NCBI RefSeq assembly: GCF_028553805.1
Contig: NZ_CP067140.1
Span: 2,852,001 to 2,916,000, forward strand
DNA length: 64,000 bases
Reading direction: 5' to 3'
Source: Paracoccus saliphilus
GTDB taxonomy: Bacteria > Pseudomonadota > Alphaproteobacteria > Rhodobacterales > Rhodobacteraceae
In this document: positions 1 through 9,471 of the stretch, piece after piece
How positions within the stretch are numbered: position 1 is the first letter of the stretch
Layout: each line of letters opens with the position of its first letter
Position numbers and translations under genes: made by a program
Notes under the pieces: model-generated
What the model was told of the DNA's origin: nothing
Database searches by the model: none
The model's input: only the letters and a program-made list of their open reading frames with translations

Positions 1-1133
1 TCATGCATCAGGCAGGCGGCGCGGATCAGGCGCTCACGCTCTGGCGGGACGTCCTGAAAGATCGGCAGCAGGAACTGATACAGCTTCTTGCCGAAACCGG
101 GCATCCGCGCCATTTGCCGTTCGGTGAACCGGGCCAGCTCGATCAGCGGATCGCGCTTGCGCAACCGGTCGGACATCTGCTCGTATAACAGCCCCTCGCG
201 GATTCCATAGCTGGACACCGCCAGTTCGGCAGGCTTGAACGTCGCGATCAGTTCAGACAGCACCCTGGATGCCAGCGGCACCAGTTCCATCCGCGAAGAC
301 GAGATACCGACGCGGCCGCGCAACTGGTTCAGATCATGTTCGGCGATCCAGTCCACCGTCTTGCCCACCGAATCCGGTGTCATGCGATATTCATGCAGCA
401 CGGTCATCGGATAGCCGGTCCGTTCCATGTCCAGCCGGGCAATCGCCCGCCAGGATCCACCGACCAGATAGATCCGCTCGTGATCGGTCCCCATCTTCTC
501 TGCCAGTTCCGCCATGATCCCGCGGATATGTTTCCGCAACCCGTCCTTGCCACCCTGAACTTGCTGAAGCCGGAACGGACCAAGCTGAGAGGTCACGCGC
601 CGGCCGACCTTGCCGCCCTCGACCTCGGCCAGCTCCATCGAGTTGCCGCCGATATCGCAGACCAGCCCCTTGGCCTCGGGCCAGCCCAGAAGCACGCCCT
701 GCGCCGATAGCCGCGCCTCTTCCTCGCCATCGATGACCCAGAGCTTGAGACCGGTTTCACGCTCGACACGTTCCTGGAACTCGGGGCCGTCTTCTGCTTC
801 GCGCACGGCCGCGGTGGCCACGCAGGTCAGCGGCTCGATATCCATGCCCTTGGCAAGGGCCGCGAAACGGCGCAGCGCGGCGAATCCCCGTTCGACCCCT
901 GCCGGGTTCAACCGTCCGGTCGTGGCCATGTCCTGCCCCAGCCCGGCCATGACCTTTTCATTGTAGAAATAGGCGGGCGAGCGCGCGGCGCCGTCGAACA
1001 CCACCAGCCGGATCGAGTTCGAGCCGACATCGACCACCCCAACCCGGGACAAGGCGCGCTTTGGCAGCTTGGCAAAGAAATTATCGCCGAAAGGCTCTAC
1101 CATCTGCCCGGTCGAAGTGCGGACGCCGTTCAT
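1..1133 (-). CDS. ppx: Exopolyphosphatase, Ppx/GppA family (3' end off the window)
   Basis: Hydrolyses terminal phosphates from inorganic polyphosphate, or pppGpp, in the cytoplasm. The minus-strand frame starts with ATG at 1133 and stays open to base 1, giving at least 377 residues; the C-terminal part is missing. Near residues 34-43 it has the first phosphate motif VDVGSNSIRL of the actin/hexokinase-like fold, and further on the second glycine-rich motif CDIGGNSMEL. Near the window edge it reads ERLIRAACLMH, as expected before the C-terminal helical domain of the family. It lies just downstream of ppk on the same strand, so synthesis and breakdown of polyphosphate are probably co-transcribed. 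Whether the substrate is polyphosphate or pppGpp cannot be told from sequence; the ppk neighbour favours polyphosphate. Confidence 0.9.
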   Translation of the reverse strand, partial: MNGVRTSTGQMVEPFGDNFFAKLPKRALSRVGVVDVGSNSIRLVVFDGAARSPAYFYNEKVMAGLGQDMATTGRLNPAGVERGFAALRRFAALAKGMDIEPLTCVATAAVREAEDGPEFQERVERETGLKLWVIDGEEEARLSAQGVLLGWPEAKGLVCDIGGNSMELAEVEGGKVGRRVTSQLGPFRLQQVQGGKDGLRKHIRGIMAELAEKMGTDHERIYLVGGSWRAIARLDMERTGYPMTVLHEYRMTPDSVGKTVDWIAEHDLNQLRGRVGISSSRMELVPLASRVLSELIATFKPAELAVSSYGIREGLLYEQMSDRLRKRDPLIELARFTERQMARMPGFGKKLYQFLLPIFQDVPPERERLIRAACLMH

Positions 1134-1189
1134 TGCAAAGCCCCCTGCTTGCGCATCGCCCTAGTTAATGGCGTGATCTGTGCTATCCG

Positions 1190-3355
1190 TCAATCGGCAG
1201 AATGGGTCAGTGCCGGCACGTCACGCGCCCCCGCAGTGCCACGCCCCGAAAGCGACGGGTTCTCCATGAAGAATCGGTGGCAGTTGAACAGATCCTCGCG
1301 CCCGTCGGGCAGGTAGCGCACGAATCGCCCGTCCGGCTGCAAGAGCCAGCTTTGCGCCTCGTCCGCCATGTTCGCGGCCATGATCTGGCTGGTGATCTGG
1401 GCCTTGACGGTCTCGTTATGACATTCGACCAGCGTTTCGACCCTGCGTGACAGGTTGCGCCCCATCCAGTCGGCCGAGGAAAAGAACACCCGCGCCTTTT
1501 TCGATGGCAGGCCGTGACCATTGCCGAAACAGACGATCCGGGAATGTTCAAGATAACGGCCAATGATGGATTTTACACGAATATTTTCTGACAACCCTTT
1601 GATACCGGGCCTTACTCCGCAAATACCCCGCACGACAAGGCTGATCTGGACCCCCGCATTGCTGGCCGCGTAAAGCGCCTTGATCACATCGGTCTCGATG
1701 ATCGAATTCATCTTGGCCCAGATCGCCCCCGGGCGCCCTTGCCGGGCCAGTTCGGCCTCGCGTGCGATCAGGGCCAGCAGGTTTTCCTTCATGTCGATCG
1801 GAGAGATCGACAGATTCTCCAGCCCGTCCGGCTGAACATATCCCGACAGGTAATTGAAAACCTTGGTGGCATCCCGCCCCAGGGCCGGATCGCAGGTAAA
1901 CATCGACAGATCGGTGTAAATCCGTGCCGTGATCGGGTGATAATTGCCGGTGCCGTAATGGGTGTAGGTCACCAGCGCATCCCCTTCGCGCCGCACGATG
2001 GTGCTGATCTTGGCATGGGTCTTGTAGTTCACGAAACCATAGACAACATGCGCCCCCGCCCGCTCCAGCCGCCGCGATTGGCGAATATTGGCAGCCTCGT
2101 CGAAACGCGCTTTCAATTCCACCAGGGCGGTGACGGATTTGCCCGCCTCGGCCGCCTCGCAAAGCGCCTCGACGATCGGGCTGTCGCGGCTGGTGCGGTA
2201 AAGCGTCTGCTTGATCGCCAGCACGTTCGGATCGCGCGCCGCCTGTTGTAGAAACCGCACCACCATGTCGAAGGTCTCATAGGGGTGATGCAGCAGCATG
2301 TCCTTTTGCCGGATCGCCGCGAACATGTCGCCGTGATGGTCCTGCACCCGCTCGGGCACGCGCGGAGTGAAACCGGGCCAAAGCAGGTCGCGGCGATTGT
2401 CCAGCACCAGCTCGCCCAGATCGGCCATGCCCAGAAGTCCCTCGACCTCGACCACCTCGTCGGGAGTGACTTCCAGCTCTTCCATGATCAGGCGGCGCAG
2501 CCGCTCCGGCGCACCGGCGGTGATCTTGAGCCGGATCACGCTGCCCCGGCGGCGGCGTTTCAGCGCCGTCTCGAATTCGCGGACCAGGTCCTCGGCCTCC
2601 TCCTCGACCTCGAGATCGCTGTCGCGCAGCACCCGGAAGGCGCAATCCCCGGTGTCGCGATAGCCGGGGAACAGGCTGGACAGATGCATCAGCAGCAGTT
2701 CTTCCAGCCGCAGAAAACGCTGGCCACCCGGCAACGGGATGAAGCGCTGCAATTGCGCCGGGATCGGCAGCAGCGCCTGCATCCGCTGGCCATCGGTTTC
2801 GCGCGCCAGTTCCAGCGCCAGCGAGAACCCGGCATTCGGGATGAAGGGAAAGGGATGCGCCGGGTCGATGGCCAGCGGTGACAACACCGGGAAGACCTTG
2901 TTCTCGAAATGCTGCCGCAGGAATTCCTCTTCCGCGCGGGTGATGTTGCGGCGCGACAGGATCATGATCCCCTGCTCTTCCATCTCGCGGCGCAGGCGGT
3001 TCCAGACGCCCTGCTGCGCGCTCATCAGGCGGCGGGCATCGGCATCGATCAGCTTCAATTGCTCGGCAGCGGTCAACCCGTCATCGGAGGGCGTAGTGTT
3101 GCCCTCTCGCACCAGTTCGCGCAGGCCCGCCACGCGGACAGTGTAGAACTCGTCCAGGTTGCCCGCGCTGATCGACACGAAACGCAACCGTTCCAGCAGC
3201 GGCACCCGCGCATTTCTCGCCTCGTCCAGAACCCGCCAGTTGAAGCTGAGCCAGCTCAGTTCGCGATTGAAGAAACGCGCCGGTCCCTCGGGGGGGCCCG
3301 ATGGCAGTTCTTTGGGTTCAGGAAACGGGTTTCGAAGGAAATTGGCCTGGGTCAT
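1190..3355 (-). CDS. ppk: Polyphosphate kinase 1
   Basis: Makes polyphosphate reversibly from ATP. The 721-residue protein has the usual length for PPK1. The N-terminal domain opens with [16 protein letters not shown] (residues 28-43), the head domain follows, and the two phospholipase-D-like C-terminal domains carry the autophosphorylated histidine in [10 protein letters not shown] (His447). A later [14 protein letters not shown] segment belongs to the second C-terminal domain. It lies between hdaA and ppx on the same strand, with about 56 bp before ppx. This hda-ppk-ppx order is common in alphaproteobacteria. No truncation or missing catalytic residue is seen. Confidence 0.96.
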   Translation of the reverse strand: MTQANFLRNPFPEPKELPSGPPEGPARFFNRELSWLSFNWRVLDEARNARVPLLERLRFVSISAGNLDEFYTVRVAGLRELVREGNTTPSDDGLTAAEQLKLIDADARRLMSAQQGVWNRLRREMEEQGIMILSRRNITRAEEEFLRQHFENKVFPVLSPLAIDPAHPFPFIPNAGFSLALELARETDGQRMQALLPIPAQLQRFIPLPGGQRFLRLEELLLMHLSSLFPGYRDTGDCAFRVLRDSDLEVEEEAEDLVREFETALKRRRRGSVIRLKITAGAPERLRRLIMEELEVTPDEVVEVEGLLGMADLGELVLDNRRDLLWPGFTPRVPERVQDHHGDMFAAIRQKDMLLHHPYETFDMVVRFLQQAARDPNVLAIKQTLYRTSRDSPIVEALCEAAEAGKSVTALVELKARFDEAANIRQSRRLERAGAHVVYGFVNYKTHAKISTIVRREGDALVTYTHYGTGNYHPITARIYTDLSMFTCDPALGRDATKVFNYLSGYVQPDGLENLSISPIDMKENLLALIAREAELARQGRPGAIWAKMNSIIETDVIKALYAASNAGVQISLVVRGICGVRPGIKGLSENIRVKSIIGRYLEHSRIVCFGNGHGLPSKKARVFFSSADWMGRNLSRRVETLVECHNETVKAQITSQIMAANMADEAQSWLLQPDGRFVRYLPDGREDLFNCHRFFMENPSLSGRGTAGARDVPALTHSAD

Positions 3356-3397
3356 GCTATCCGGATAAGATTCGAAGGGCGAAAAATCGCCGGCAGA

Positions 3398-4087
3398 TCA
3401 TGCGTCAACCGGGGACAGCTTGTCCAGCAGATCGGCGGCGATCCGGCGGGTCACCGGCCCCTTGCGCGCCATCGCGGCACGATCCATCGCGGCCACCAAT
3501 CGCCGGGCAAGTCCAAGGTCGCGATCCATGCGCAGCACCAGCCAATCGATCAGCCCGGCAGAGACGGTCAATTGCCGGTCGGCGAACAGCTTGACCAGCA
3601 CCGCGGCCAGCAGCGCCTCGTCCGGCGGCCCCAGCCTGACCTGCGCCATCGCATCCATGCGCGAACGCAGATCGGGCAGCACCAGCCCCCAATCGCGCGG
3701 AGCGCTGCGGGCGGTCAGCAGGAAAAGGCAGTCGCGCGCGCCACAGAGGTTCCACAGATGGAACAGCGCCTGCTCGGCCCCGGCGGCAAAGCCCGCGTGA
3801 TCGGCATCCTCGACCACCAGCGCCCCGCCCTCGGCCACCAGGTGATCGCTCGCCTCCGGAAGCAGCCCCGCCGCCGTGACCTTGCGCGCCCCGTTCTCTG
3901 CCGCCCAGAAGGCCGCCATATGCGATTTGCCCGCCCCTTCCGGCCCGATCAGGAGCATCCGCCCCTGCGGCCAGTCCTGCGGCGAGTCCAGCGTCAGCAG
4001 CGCCGCCTCATTCGCCGCGGCGGGGAGGAAATCGCCACGCGAAAAGGCCGGTGGCGTGGTCAGGTCGAGGGTCAATTGCCGGGGCAA
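3398..4087 (-). CDS. hdaA: DnaA-regulatory inactivator HdaA-like AAA+ protein
   Basis: Probable regulator that acts with the sliding clamp to stimulate ATP hydrolysis by DnaA, preventing re-initiation of replication. The 229-residue protein begins with MPRQLTLDL, which contains a QLxLDL-type beta-clamp binding motif. It has a Walker-A-like GPEGAGKS at about residues 48-55, a Walker-B-like region (LVVEDADHA), and the C-terminal helical part of DnaA domain III without a DNA-binding domain IV. It is 9 bp downstream of the AI-2E family gene and 42 bp upstream of ppk, consistent with one operon. The Hda assignment rests on the clamp motif, the size and the neighbourhood; a general DnaA/Hda-like label is the safe fallback. 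Confidence 0.85.
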   Translation of the reverse strand: MPRQLTLDLTTPPAFSRGDFLPAAANEAALLTLDSPQDWPQGRMLLIGPEGAGKSHMAAFWAAENGARKVTAAGLLPEASDHLVAEGGALVVEDADHAGFAAGAEQALFHLWNLCGARDCLFLLTARSAPRDWGLVLPDLRSRMDAMAQVRLGPPDEALLAAVLVKLFADRQLTVSAGLIDWLVLRMDRDLGLARRLVAAMDRAAMARKGPVTRRIAADLLDKLSPVDA

Positions 4088-4096
4088 ACCGATATC

Positions 4097-5317
4097 TCAG
4101 CCCTGCCTGTTCGGGACATCGTGCTGCACCGGCCCGCCGGCGTCGGCTTCGGCGATCTTCTCGTTGTTTTCCGCTTCCTCGCGCCGATAGGCCTTGTGCA
4201 GTTCGGTGACCAATGTGCCCCGCGGCGCCAGCTCGACCAGAACCGGGGGCGCCGGTTCGGGCGGAGCGGTCTTGCCGGTATAGAGCGGGCTTTCGAGATA
4301 ACGCTCGATCAGGAACCGGGTCAGCACCCCCAGGGCGGCAGCCAGCGGCACGGCCAGCACCAGCCCGACAAAACCGAACAGCGCGCCGAAGACCGACAGG
4401 GCAAGCAGCAGCCAGACCGGGTGCAGTCCGACATGTCCGCCGACGATCTTGGGTTGCAGGTAATTGCCCTCGACCACCTGCCCGATGGCAAAGATCACCA
4501 CGACGGCGCCGATCCAGAGCGGATCGCCCCAAAAGCTGAACAGCGCGACGCCAATGGCCGTCGCCCCGCCGATCAGCACGCCGACATAGGGGATGAATGA
4601 CAGCACGGCCGCCATGATACCGATGAAAAAGCCGAATGGCAGGCCAACCAGAGCCAGCGCCAGCGAATACCATGTCCCGAGGATCAGGATCACCAGCCCC
4701 TGCCCGCGCAGGAAACCGGACAGCGCGCCATCTACCTCGGTCGCGAGGCGGCGGACGGTGACGGCATGTTCACGCGGCAGCAGTGCATCGATCCGCTCGA
4801 CCATCCGGTCCCAGTCCAGCAGCAGGTAGAAGGTCACCACCGGCACGATCACAAAAAGGGCAACGACCCCGAACACGCCCCGCACAGAGCCCAGAAGCGT
4901 GCCCGCGAATTTGCCGAGCTGTTCGCCCATGGCCTGGCCCAGATCGCTGAGCGCCGATCCGATCGTACCGCCTTCGGGCACCAACTCGGGGAAATGGATG
5001 TAGACGAAACCGCGCGCCTTGTCCATCATCTCCGGGGCGGTCTCGATCAGCGCCGCAGCCTGGCGCAGCAATGTCGGCACCAGCAGCAGGATCACGGCGG
5101 CAAGCATGAACACCGCCCCGGCGGTGATCACCACCACGGCCATGGTCCGCGACAGGCCCATCCGCTCCAGCCGGTCGGCTATGGGATCAAGCATATAGGC
5201 GATGCCCGCCCCCAGCAGGAAGGGCAGAACCGCCTGCCCCAGCAGCCACATGGCCACGAACAGCACCAGCGCCGCGACACCCCACCACATCACCTGTTTC
5301 CGCACCGGCACGCTCAT
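4097..5317 (-). CDS. AI-2E family (PerM/YdiK-type) inner-membrane transporter
   Basis: Polytopic membrane protein of 406 residues when started at ATG 5317 (MSVPVRKQVMWWG). The frame extends upstream, but that part is Arg/Ala-rich and unlike a leader. It has about seven to eight hydrophobic segments, including one near the N-terminus (ALVLFVAMWLLGQAVLPFLL), and the long soluble insertion with a PELVPEGG-like stretch typical of the family. The C-terminal tail after about residue 350 is hydrophilic. Members are variously proposed to export autoinducer-2 or to act as Na+/H+ antiporters; no substrate can be assigned here. It precedes hdaA by 9 bp on the same strand. Confidence 0.85.
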   Translation of the reverse strand: MSVPVRKQVMWWGVAALVLFVAMWLLGQAVLPFLLGAGIAYMLDPIADRLERMGLSRTMAVVVITAGAVFMLAAVILLLVPTLLRQAAALIETAPEMMDKARGFVYIHFPELVPEGGTIGSALSDLGQAMGEQLGKFAGTLLGSVRGVFGVVALFVIVPVVTFYLLLDWDRMVERIDALLPREHAVTVRRLATEVDGALSGFLRGQGLVILILGTWYSLALALVGLPFGFFIGIMAAVLSFIPYVGVLIGGATAIGVALFSFWGDPLWIGAVVVIFAIGQVVEGNYLQPKIVGGHVGLHPVWLLLALSVFGALFGFVGLVLAVPLAAALGVLTRFLIERYLESPLYTGKTAPPEPAPPVLVELAPRGTLVTELHKAYRREEAENNEKIAEADAGGPVQHDVPNRQG

Positions 5318-5512
5318 GGCGTCTCTCCGCTTGAATGATACGGGGTGAATGTGGCCGGGTTGAAGGGAGGTTGCAAGATGCGGCATGACGCTCGCAGCCC
5401 GCGCCTGCGCCGCGGCAGGGTTGGCTTGGCGCGCTTTGCACCGCATCCTTCACCTCACGAGATGATGACGCTAAACTCCAGAGGCGAACTTCAACCCTGG
5501 ACGAATTCGATC

Positions 5513-5902
5513 ATGACCCACCGATCCACGGCTTTTGACTTTTTTGCCTATACTGCCGCCTTTGTCATTGGCTTAGGAACTGTCTGGCTCTTCACGGCGC
5601 AATTCGTCGGCCAGATATTCACGCCCGGCTCTCTGCGTTCCCCGGACACAGGGACGATCCTGATCATGCTGACTCCGTTAGGTGGGCTGGCGATTTTTCA
5701 GCTTGTGTTTGGACTGACCACACGCCGCTGGCGCGCATTCCGGTTCTGGCTTTACGCACCGCTCATTGTTTACCTGATCATCGGACTGATCGGTCTTGCC
5801 GTATTCAGCGGGACTGTATCGGTCATTGAGGCGGCCGTCCTTGCAGCGGTGCTGATCTTTGCAGTGGGTCTCTATCTTCTGACCTTACCCAAGCGCTCAT
5901 GA
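5513..5902 (+). CDS. Small integral membrane protein, unknown function
   Basis: I do not recognise this gene. Started at ATG 5513 (MTHRSTAFDFFAY) it encodes 129 residues, mostly four hydrophobic segments: roughly residues 9-30, 47-65, 78-95 and 100-122, ending in a short basic tail (LPKRS). ATG codons at 5462 and 5465 lie in the same frame, but the extension is hydrophilic, and no strong ribosome binding site decides the start. Base composition is AT-richer than in its neighbours, with runs such as TTTTGACTTTTTTG, which may point to a foreign or fast-evolving gene. It stands alone, divergent from the AI-2E family gene. Confidence 0.6.
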   Translation: MTHRSTAFDFFAYTAAFVIGLGTVWLFTAQFVGQIFTPGSLRSPDTGTILIMLTPLGGLAIFQLVFGLTTRRWRAFRFWLYAPLIVYLIIGLIGLAVFSGTVSVIEAAVLAAVLIFAVGLYLLTLPKRS

Positions 5903-5981
5903 TCGTTTGGGCTCGCGTATGTCGCGTCGCTCCGGTCCCTCAGAACCTCCACACCAAATCGTGACCACCGCCCCGCAGCCT

Positions 5982-6040
5982 ACGCTGTCTGTGTACGCCC
6001 TGTGTACAGCCTGTGTACGCGCGGTGTACGGGTTGTGCTG
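5982..6040 (+). repeat. Phased GTGTAC array, copy 1 (11-bp period)
   Basis: GTGTAC occurs at 5991, 6002, 6013 and 6024, exactly 11 bp apart, followed in phase by a degenerate GTGCTG at 6035. The 57-base block 5982-6038 matches 40052-40108 at 53 positions, and all four differences fall between the hexamers, never in them. It sits in the 301-bp gap before proS. The spacing of about one helical turn suggests a cooperative protein-binding site, but no binding protein is known from the sequence. Confidence 0.85.
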
Positions 6041-6097
6041 CCAAAAACCCGACAATCGCTGGTCAAGCCCGTTGTCGCGGGCGGCGCAACACCGAAA

Positions 6098-6119
6098 CGC
6101 AACGCTCGCTGCCGTTGCG
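6098..6119. other. CGCAACG/CGTTGCG hairpin downstream of GTGTAC array
   Basis: A 7-bp perfect inverted repeat (CGCAACG, 8-base loop, CGTTGCG) about 60 bp after the array. On the plus strand it is followed by GCGGCTTTTC, so it could act as a weak terminator for the small membrane protein gene. A similar GCAACG/CGTTGC hairpin follows the second array copy at 40167-40185. The rest of the 5903-6203 gap holds no convincing gene. Confidence 0.5.
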
Positions 6120-6203
6120 GCGGCTTTTCACCCCTCCGGCTTCTTGGCAAGACAGGGCTGATCCGCTAACCCTCGGCTCGACCCGAACCCAAAGGACCAT
6201 GTC

Positions 6204-7568
6204 ATGCGTCTGTCGCGCTATTTCCTGCCCGTCCTGAAAGAGGACCCCAAAGAAGCCCAGATCGTCAGCCACCGGCTGATGCTGCGCGCCGGCATGATCC
6301 GGCAGCAGGCAGCAGGGATCTATTCCTGGCTGCCGCTCGGCTACAAGGTGCTGCGCCGGATCGAGCAGATCGTGCATGAGGAACAGCAGCGCGCCGGGCA
6401 TATTCCACTTCTGATGCCGACCCTGCAGCCCGCCGATCTCTGGCGGGAAAGCGGCCGCTACGACGATTACGGCGAGGAAATGCTGCGTATCCGCGACCGG
6501 CACAAGCGCGATCTGCTCTATGGTCCCACCAATGAGGAGATGATCACCGACATCTTCCGGTCCAGCAATATCAGCAGCTACAAGGATCTGCCGCTGACGC
6601 TGTATCATATCCAGTGGAAGTTCCGCGACGAGATCCGCCCGCGTTTCGGCGTCATGCGCGGCCGCGAGTTCCTGATGAAGGACGGTTACAATTTCGACCT
6701 GACCAAGGAAGACGCGCTGCACGCCTATAACCGTCATCTGGTAACCTATCTGCGCAGCTACGAGCGGATGGGCCTGCAGGCGATCCCGATGCGGGCCGAT
6801 GGCGGGCCGATCGGCGGGGATTATACGCATGAATTCCTCGTGCTGGCCGAAACCGGTGAATCCGAGGTTTTCTATGACAGCGAGATCACCGACCTGACCT
6901 TTGGCGACCGGCAGATCGACTATGACAGCAAGGAAGAATGCCAGGCCGTGCTGGAAGAGTTCACCAGCCGCTATGCGCGGACCGACGAGACCCATGACGA
7001 CGCCCTGTTCCAGCAGGTCCCCGAGGCCCGCCGCCGCGTCGCGCGGGGGATCGAAGTCGGCCAGATCTTCTATTTCGGCACCAAGTATTCCGAGCCGATG
7101 GGCGCCACGGTGGTTACGCCCGAGGGCAATCGCGTGCCCGTCCACATGGGCAGCCACGGCATCGGCGTCAGCCGCCTTCTGGGCGCCATCATCGAGGCCA
7201 GCCATGACGACAAGGGCATCATCTGGCCCGAGGGCGTGACCCCGTTCCATGCCGGGATCGTGAACCTCAAACAGGGCGACAGTTCGACCGACAGTGCCTG
7301 CAACGCGATCTATGCCGAGCTTCAGGCGCGTGGGCTTGACCCGCTTTACGACGACCGCGACGAGCGGGCGGGCGCGAAATTCGCCAGGATGGACCTGATC
7401 GGCCTGCCCTGGCGGGTCACCGTCGGTCCGCGCGGGCTGGCGAACAACATGGTCGAACTGACCAATCGCCGCACCGGTGAAAGCGAAGAGATGTCGCCCA
7501 AGGATGTCGTGGCGCGGCTGGCCGCGATCTATGCGCCGGTGCTGAACACGGCGGCGATCGACAAATGA
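6204..7568 (+). CDS. proS: Prolyl-tRNA synthetase
   Basis: Class II aminoacyl-tRNA synthetase charging tRNA-Pro. The 454-residue protein is the short form typical of alphaproteobacteria: it lacks the roughly 180-residue editing insertion of the E. coli type. Class II motif 2 is seen in [23 protein letters not shown] (around residues 138-160), preceded by the motif 1 region ([20 protein letters not shown]), and motif 3 in [16 protein letters not shown]. The C-terminal anticodon-binding domain starts near [11 protein letters not shown]. The stop overlaps the next gene by 4 bp (ATGA). The GTGTAC array lies about 165-220 bp upstream of its start. Confidence 0.96.
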   Translation: MRLSRYFLPVLKEDPKEAQIVSHRLMLRAGMIRQQAAGIYSWLPLGYKVLRRIEQIVHEEQQRAGHIPLLMPTLQPADLWRESGRYDDYGEEMLRIRDRHKRDLLYGPTNEEMITDIFRSSNISSYKDLPLTLYHIQWKFRDEIRPRFGVMRGREFLMKDGYNFDLTKEDALHAYNRHLVTYLRSYERMGLQAIPMRADGGPIGGDYTHEFLVLAETGESEVFYDSEITDLTFGDRQIDYDSKEECQAVLEEFTSRYARTDETHDDALFQQVPEARRRVARGIEVGQIFYFGTKYSEPMGATVVTPEGNRVPVHMGSHGIGVSRLLGAIIEASHDDKGIIWPEGVTPFHAGIVNLKQGDSSTDSACNAIYAELQARGLDPLYDDRDERAGAKFARMDLIGLPWRVTVGPRGLANNMVELTNRRTGESEEMSPKDVVARLAAIYAPVLNTAAIDK

Positions 7569-8056
7569 TCCGGCTTCTGCGGCTGGCGGCGGCGGTTCTC
7601 TGTGCTGCCGCCATGTCGCAGTTTCCCGCGTTTTCCGATCAGTACCTGCAGCGTCTCGGCGGCCAGGTCGATGCGCTGACCAAAGTGGCGGAGGATTTCG
7701 ACGGCAGTGCCCGCGAGGCCGGGTTGACTCGCGATCAGGCTCTTGCCGAACTTTCGGGCAGCGGTTTCCGCGAGGCGCATCGCGCCGACATGCAGCGCGT
7801 CTTCACCCGCCTGAACCGCGCACGGAACGATCTCGAGATGTTACGCGCTGCCGCACCGCTGGAGCGGCTGCTTCTGCCCCACCGACTGCGCGATCCCGAA
7901 ACCCTGGACGCGACCTGGAGCGATTTTCGCCCTGCGGTTCCGGTCACCGGATCGGGCTTCGTCGCGGCCGCCATCGGCCTTGTTCTCGGTTGGCTGGGTG
8001 CCGGATTGGCCGGACTGCTTTTCCGCCGCCGCCAGGATCCTCTCGGCTGGCGTTGA
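7565..8056 (+). CDS. DUF2937-like membrane protein
   Basis: 163-residue protein with an N-terminal hydrophobic segment (residues 3-17), a hydrophilic middle containing the conserved-looking [19 protein letters not shown], and a C-terminal transmembrane segment (about residues 129-151) followed by the basic tail [10 protein letters not shown]. This layout matches the DUF2937 family of unknown function found widely in Rhodobacteraceae. Its ATG overlaps the proS stop, so the two are translationally coupled, but nothing in the sequence links it to translation. Family recognition is from memory of the pattern. Confidence 0.7.
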   Translation: MIRLLRLAAAVLCAAAMSQFPAFSDQYLQRLGGQVDALTKVAEDFDGSAREAGLTRDQALAELSGSGFREAHRADMQRVFTRLNRARNDLEMLRAAAPLERLLLPHRLRDPETLDATWSDFRPAVPVTGSGFVAAAIGLVLGWLGAGLAGLLFRRRQDPLGWR

Positions 8057-8172
8057 GCCCGCAGGACTTCCTTGTAAAAAGCGTGTAATTCCTCGCGACA
8101 AGTCGCTTTCCTTTTGTTCACGGGGCTTTTAACCTGCAAGGCAGGATGTTGTTCCAACTGGGAGACAAATCG

Positions 8173-9357
8173 ATGAAAAAACTTCTTCTCGCAACCGCCG
8201 CAACGGCTCTTGCAGCGGGCGTAACCAGTGCTGAGGAAATCAAGCTGGGAACCTCTCTCGGCTTTACCGGACCGCTGGAATCCATGGCGCCCGCGATGCA
8301 GGCCGGGGCCGAGCTCGCCGTCAAGGAGGTCAGCGAATCCGGACTGCTGCTGGACGGTTCGACCGTGACGCTGGTCCAGGGCGATTCGACCTGCGCGGAC
8401 GCCGCCGCCGCGACCGCAACCGTGGAGCGCCTGATTACGGCCGAAGGCGTGAAGGGCATCGTCGGCGGGATGTGCTCGGGCGAAACCATCGCCTCGCTGG
8501 AAAACGTGGCCGTGCCTAACGGCATCGTCATGATCTCGCCTTCGGCCACCTCGCCCGCATTGTCCGAGATCGAGGATGAAGGACTGTTCTTCCGCACCTC
8601 GCCGTCGGACGCACGTCAGGGCGAAGTGATGGCAGATATCATCATGGAGAAGGGTCTCGAAACCGTTGCCGTGACCTATACCAACAATGATTACGGCAAG
8701 GGGCTCGCCGAAAGTTTCCAGGCCGCGTTCGAGGAAAAGGGCGGCTCCGTGACCGTCAATTCCGCCCATGAGGACGGCAAGGCCGACTATTCTGCCGAGG
8801 TGGCCGCGCTGGCCGCATCCGGGGGCGAGGCTCTCGTCGTGGCCGGTTACGTCGATCAGGGAGGCTCGGGCGTTGTGCGCGCCGCACTGGATACCGGCGC
8901 GTTTGACACTTTCGTCTTCCCCGACGGCATGGTCGGTCAGGCATTGGTCGACAATTTCGGCACCGAGATCGACGGCAGCTTCGGACAGAACCCCGCTGCT
9001 GAAGGCGAAGGCCGCGACACCTTTGTCTCGATGGCCGAAGAGGCGGGTTTCGACGGCACCGGCGCATTCTCGGCCGAGGCTTATGATGCTGCGGCCTTGA
9101 TGCTGTTGGGCATGGCCGCCGCCGGCTCCAGCGATCCGAACGCCTACAAGGAAGCGATCATGGATATCGCCAACGAGCCGGGCGAGAAAATCCTGCCGGG
9201 CGAACTCGCCAAGGGCCTGGAGGTCCTCAATGGCGGCGGCGATATCGACTATGTCGGCGCCACCTCGGTCGAACTTGTCGGCGCGGGTGAATCGGCGGGC
9301 ATCTATCGCGAAGTCGCCTTTACCGATGGCGCGATGGAAGTCATCGGCTATCGCTGA
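8173..9357 (+). CDS. livJ: Branched-chain-type amino acid ABC transporter, periplasmic binding protein
   Basis: 394-residue periplasmic solute-binding protein of the Leu/Ile/Val-binding type. The start is ATG 8173, with GGAG 9-12 bases upstream, followed by a Sec signal peptide (MKKLLLATAATALAAG), with mature protein from about EEIKLGT. Family features are the early GFTGPLESMAPAMQAGAELAVKE region and GGMCSGETIA followed by the ISPSATSPALS binding-cleft segment. It heads a transporter operon (binding protein, livG, livF, livH, livM). The ligand cannot be read from sequence; members of this family also bind amides, urea or aromatic compounds. Confidence 0.88.
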   Translation: MKKLLLATAATALAAGVTSAEEIKLGTSLGFTGPLESMAPAMQAGAELAVKEVSESGLLLDGSTVTLVQGDSTCADAAAATATVERLITAEGVKGIVGGMCSGETIASLENVAVPNGIVMISPSATSPALSEIEDEGLFFRTSPSDARQGEVMADIIMEKGLETVAVTYTNNDYGKGLAESFQAAFEEKGGSVTVNSAHEDGKADYSAEVAALAASGGEALVVAGYVDQGGSGVVRAALDTGAFDTFVFPDGMVGQALVDNFGTEIDGSFGQNPAAEGEGRDTFVSMAEEAGFDGTGAFSAEAYDAAALMLLGMAAAGSSDPNAYKEAIMDIANEPGEKILPGELAKGLEVLNGGGDIDYVGATSVELVGAGESAGIYREVAFTDGAMEVIGYR

Positions 9358-9374
9358 GCAGGTCTGATTGCTCC

Positions 9375-9403
9375 GGCCCGGCGCCTCTCGTGGGTGCCGG
9401 GCC
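9375..9403 (+). terminator. GC-rich hairpin between binding-protein gene and livG
   Basis: GGCCCGGCGCC and GGTGCCGGGCC form an 11-bp stem with one G-U pair around a 7-base loop, 17 bp after the livJ stop. No U-tract follows, so it is more likely an attenuating or mRNA-stabilising hairpin, which would give more binding protein than membrane components, than a complete terminator. Confidence 0.55.
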
Positions 9404-9471
9404 GATTAACATATAATCAACCGCTTCGACGGAGAAGCTTCACCACATAGAGTGAAGGCAGGGAAAAACGC

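Noticed and set aside
2909..4600. 563-residue plus-strand frame opposite ppk, hdaA and the AI-2E gene
   Set aside because: It spans three real minus-strand genes and is rich in Arg, Gln and His with no motif.
5982..6040. Shared short peptide reading LSVYALCT-x-CVRAVYGLC in both GTGTAC arrays
   Set aside because: The similarity comes from DNA repeats with an 11-bp period, which change frame each unit. No ribosome binding site or conserved start precedes it, and differences do not favour silent positions.
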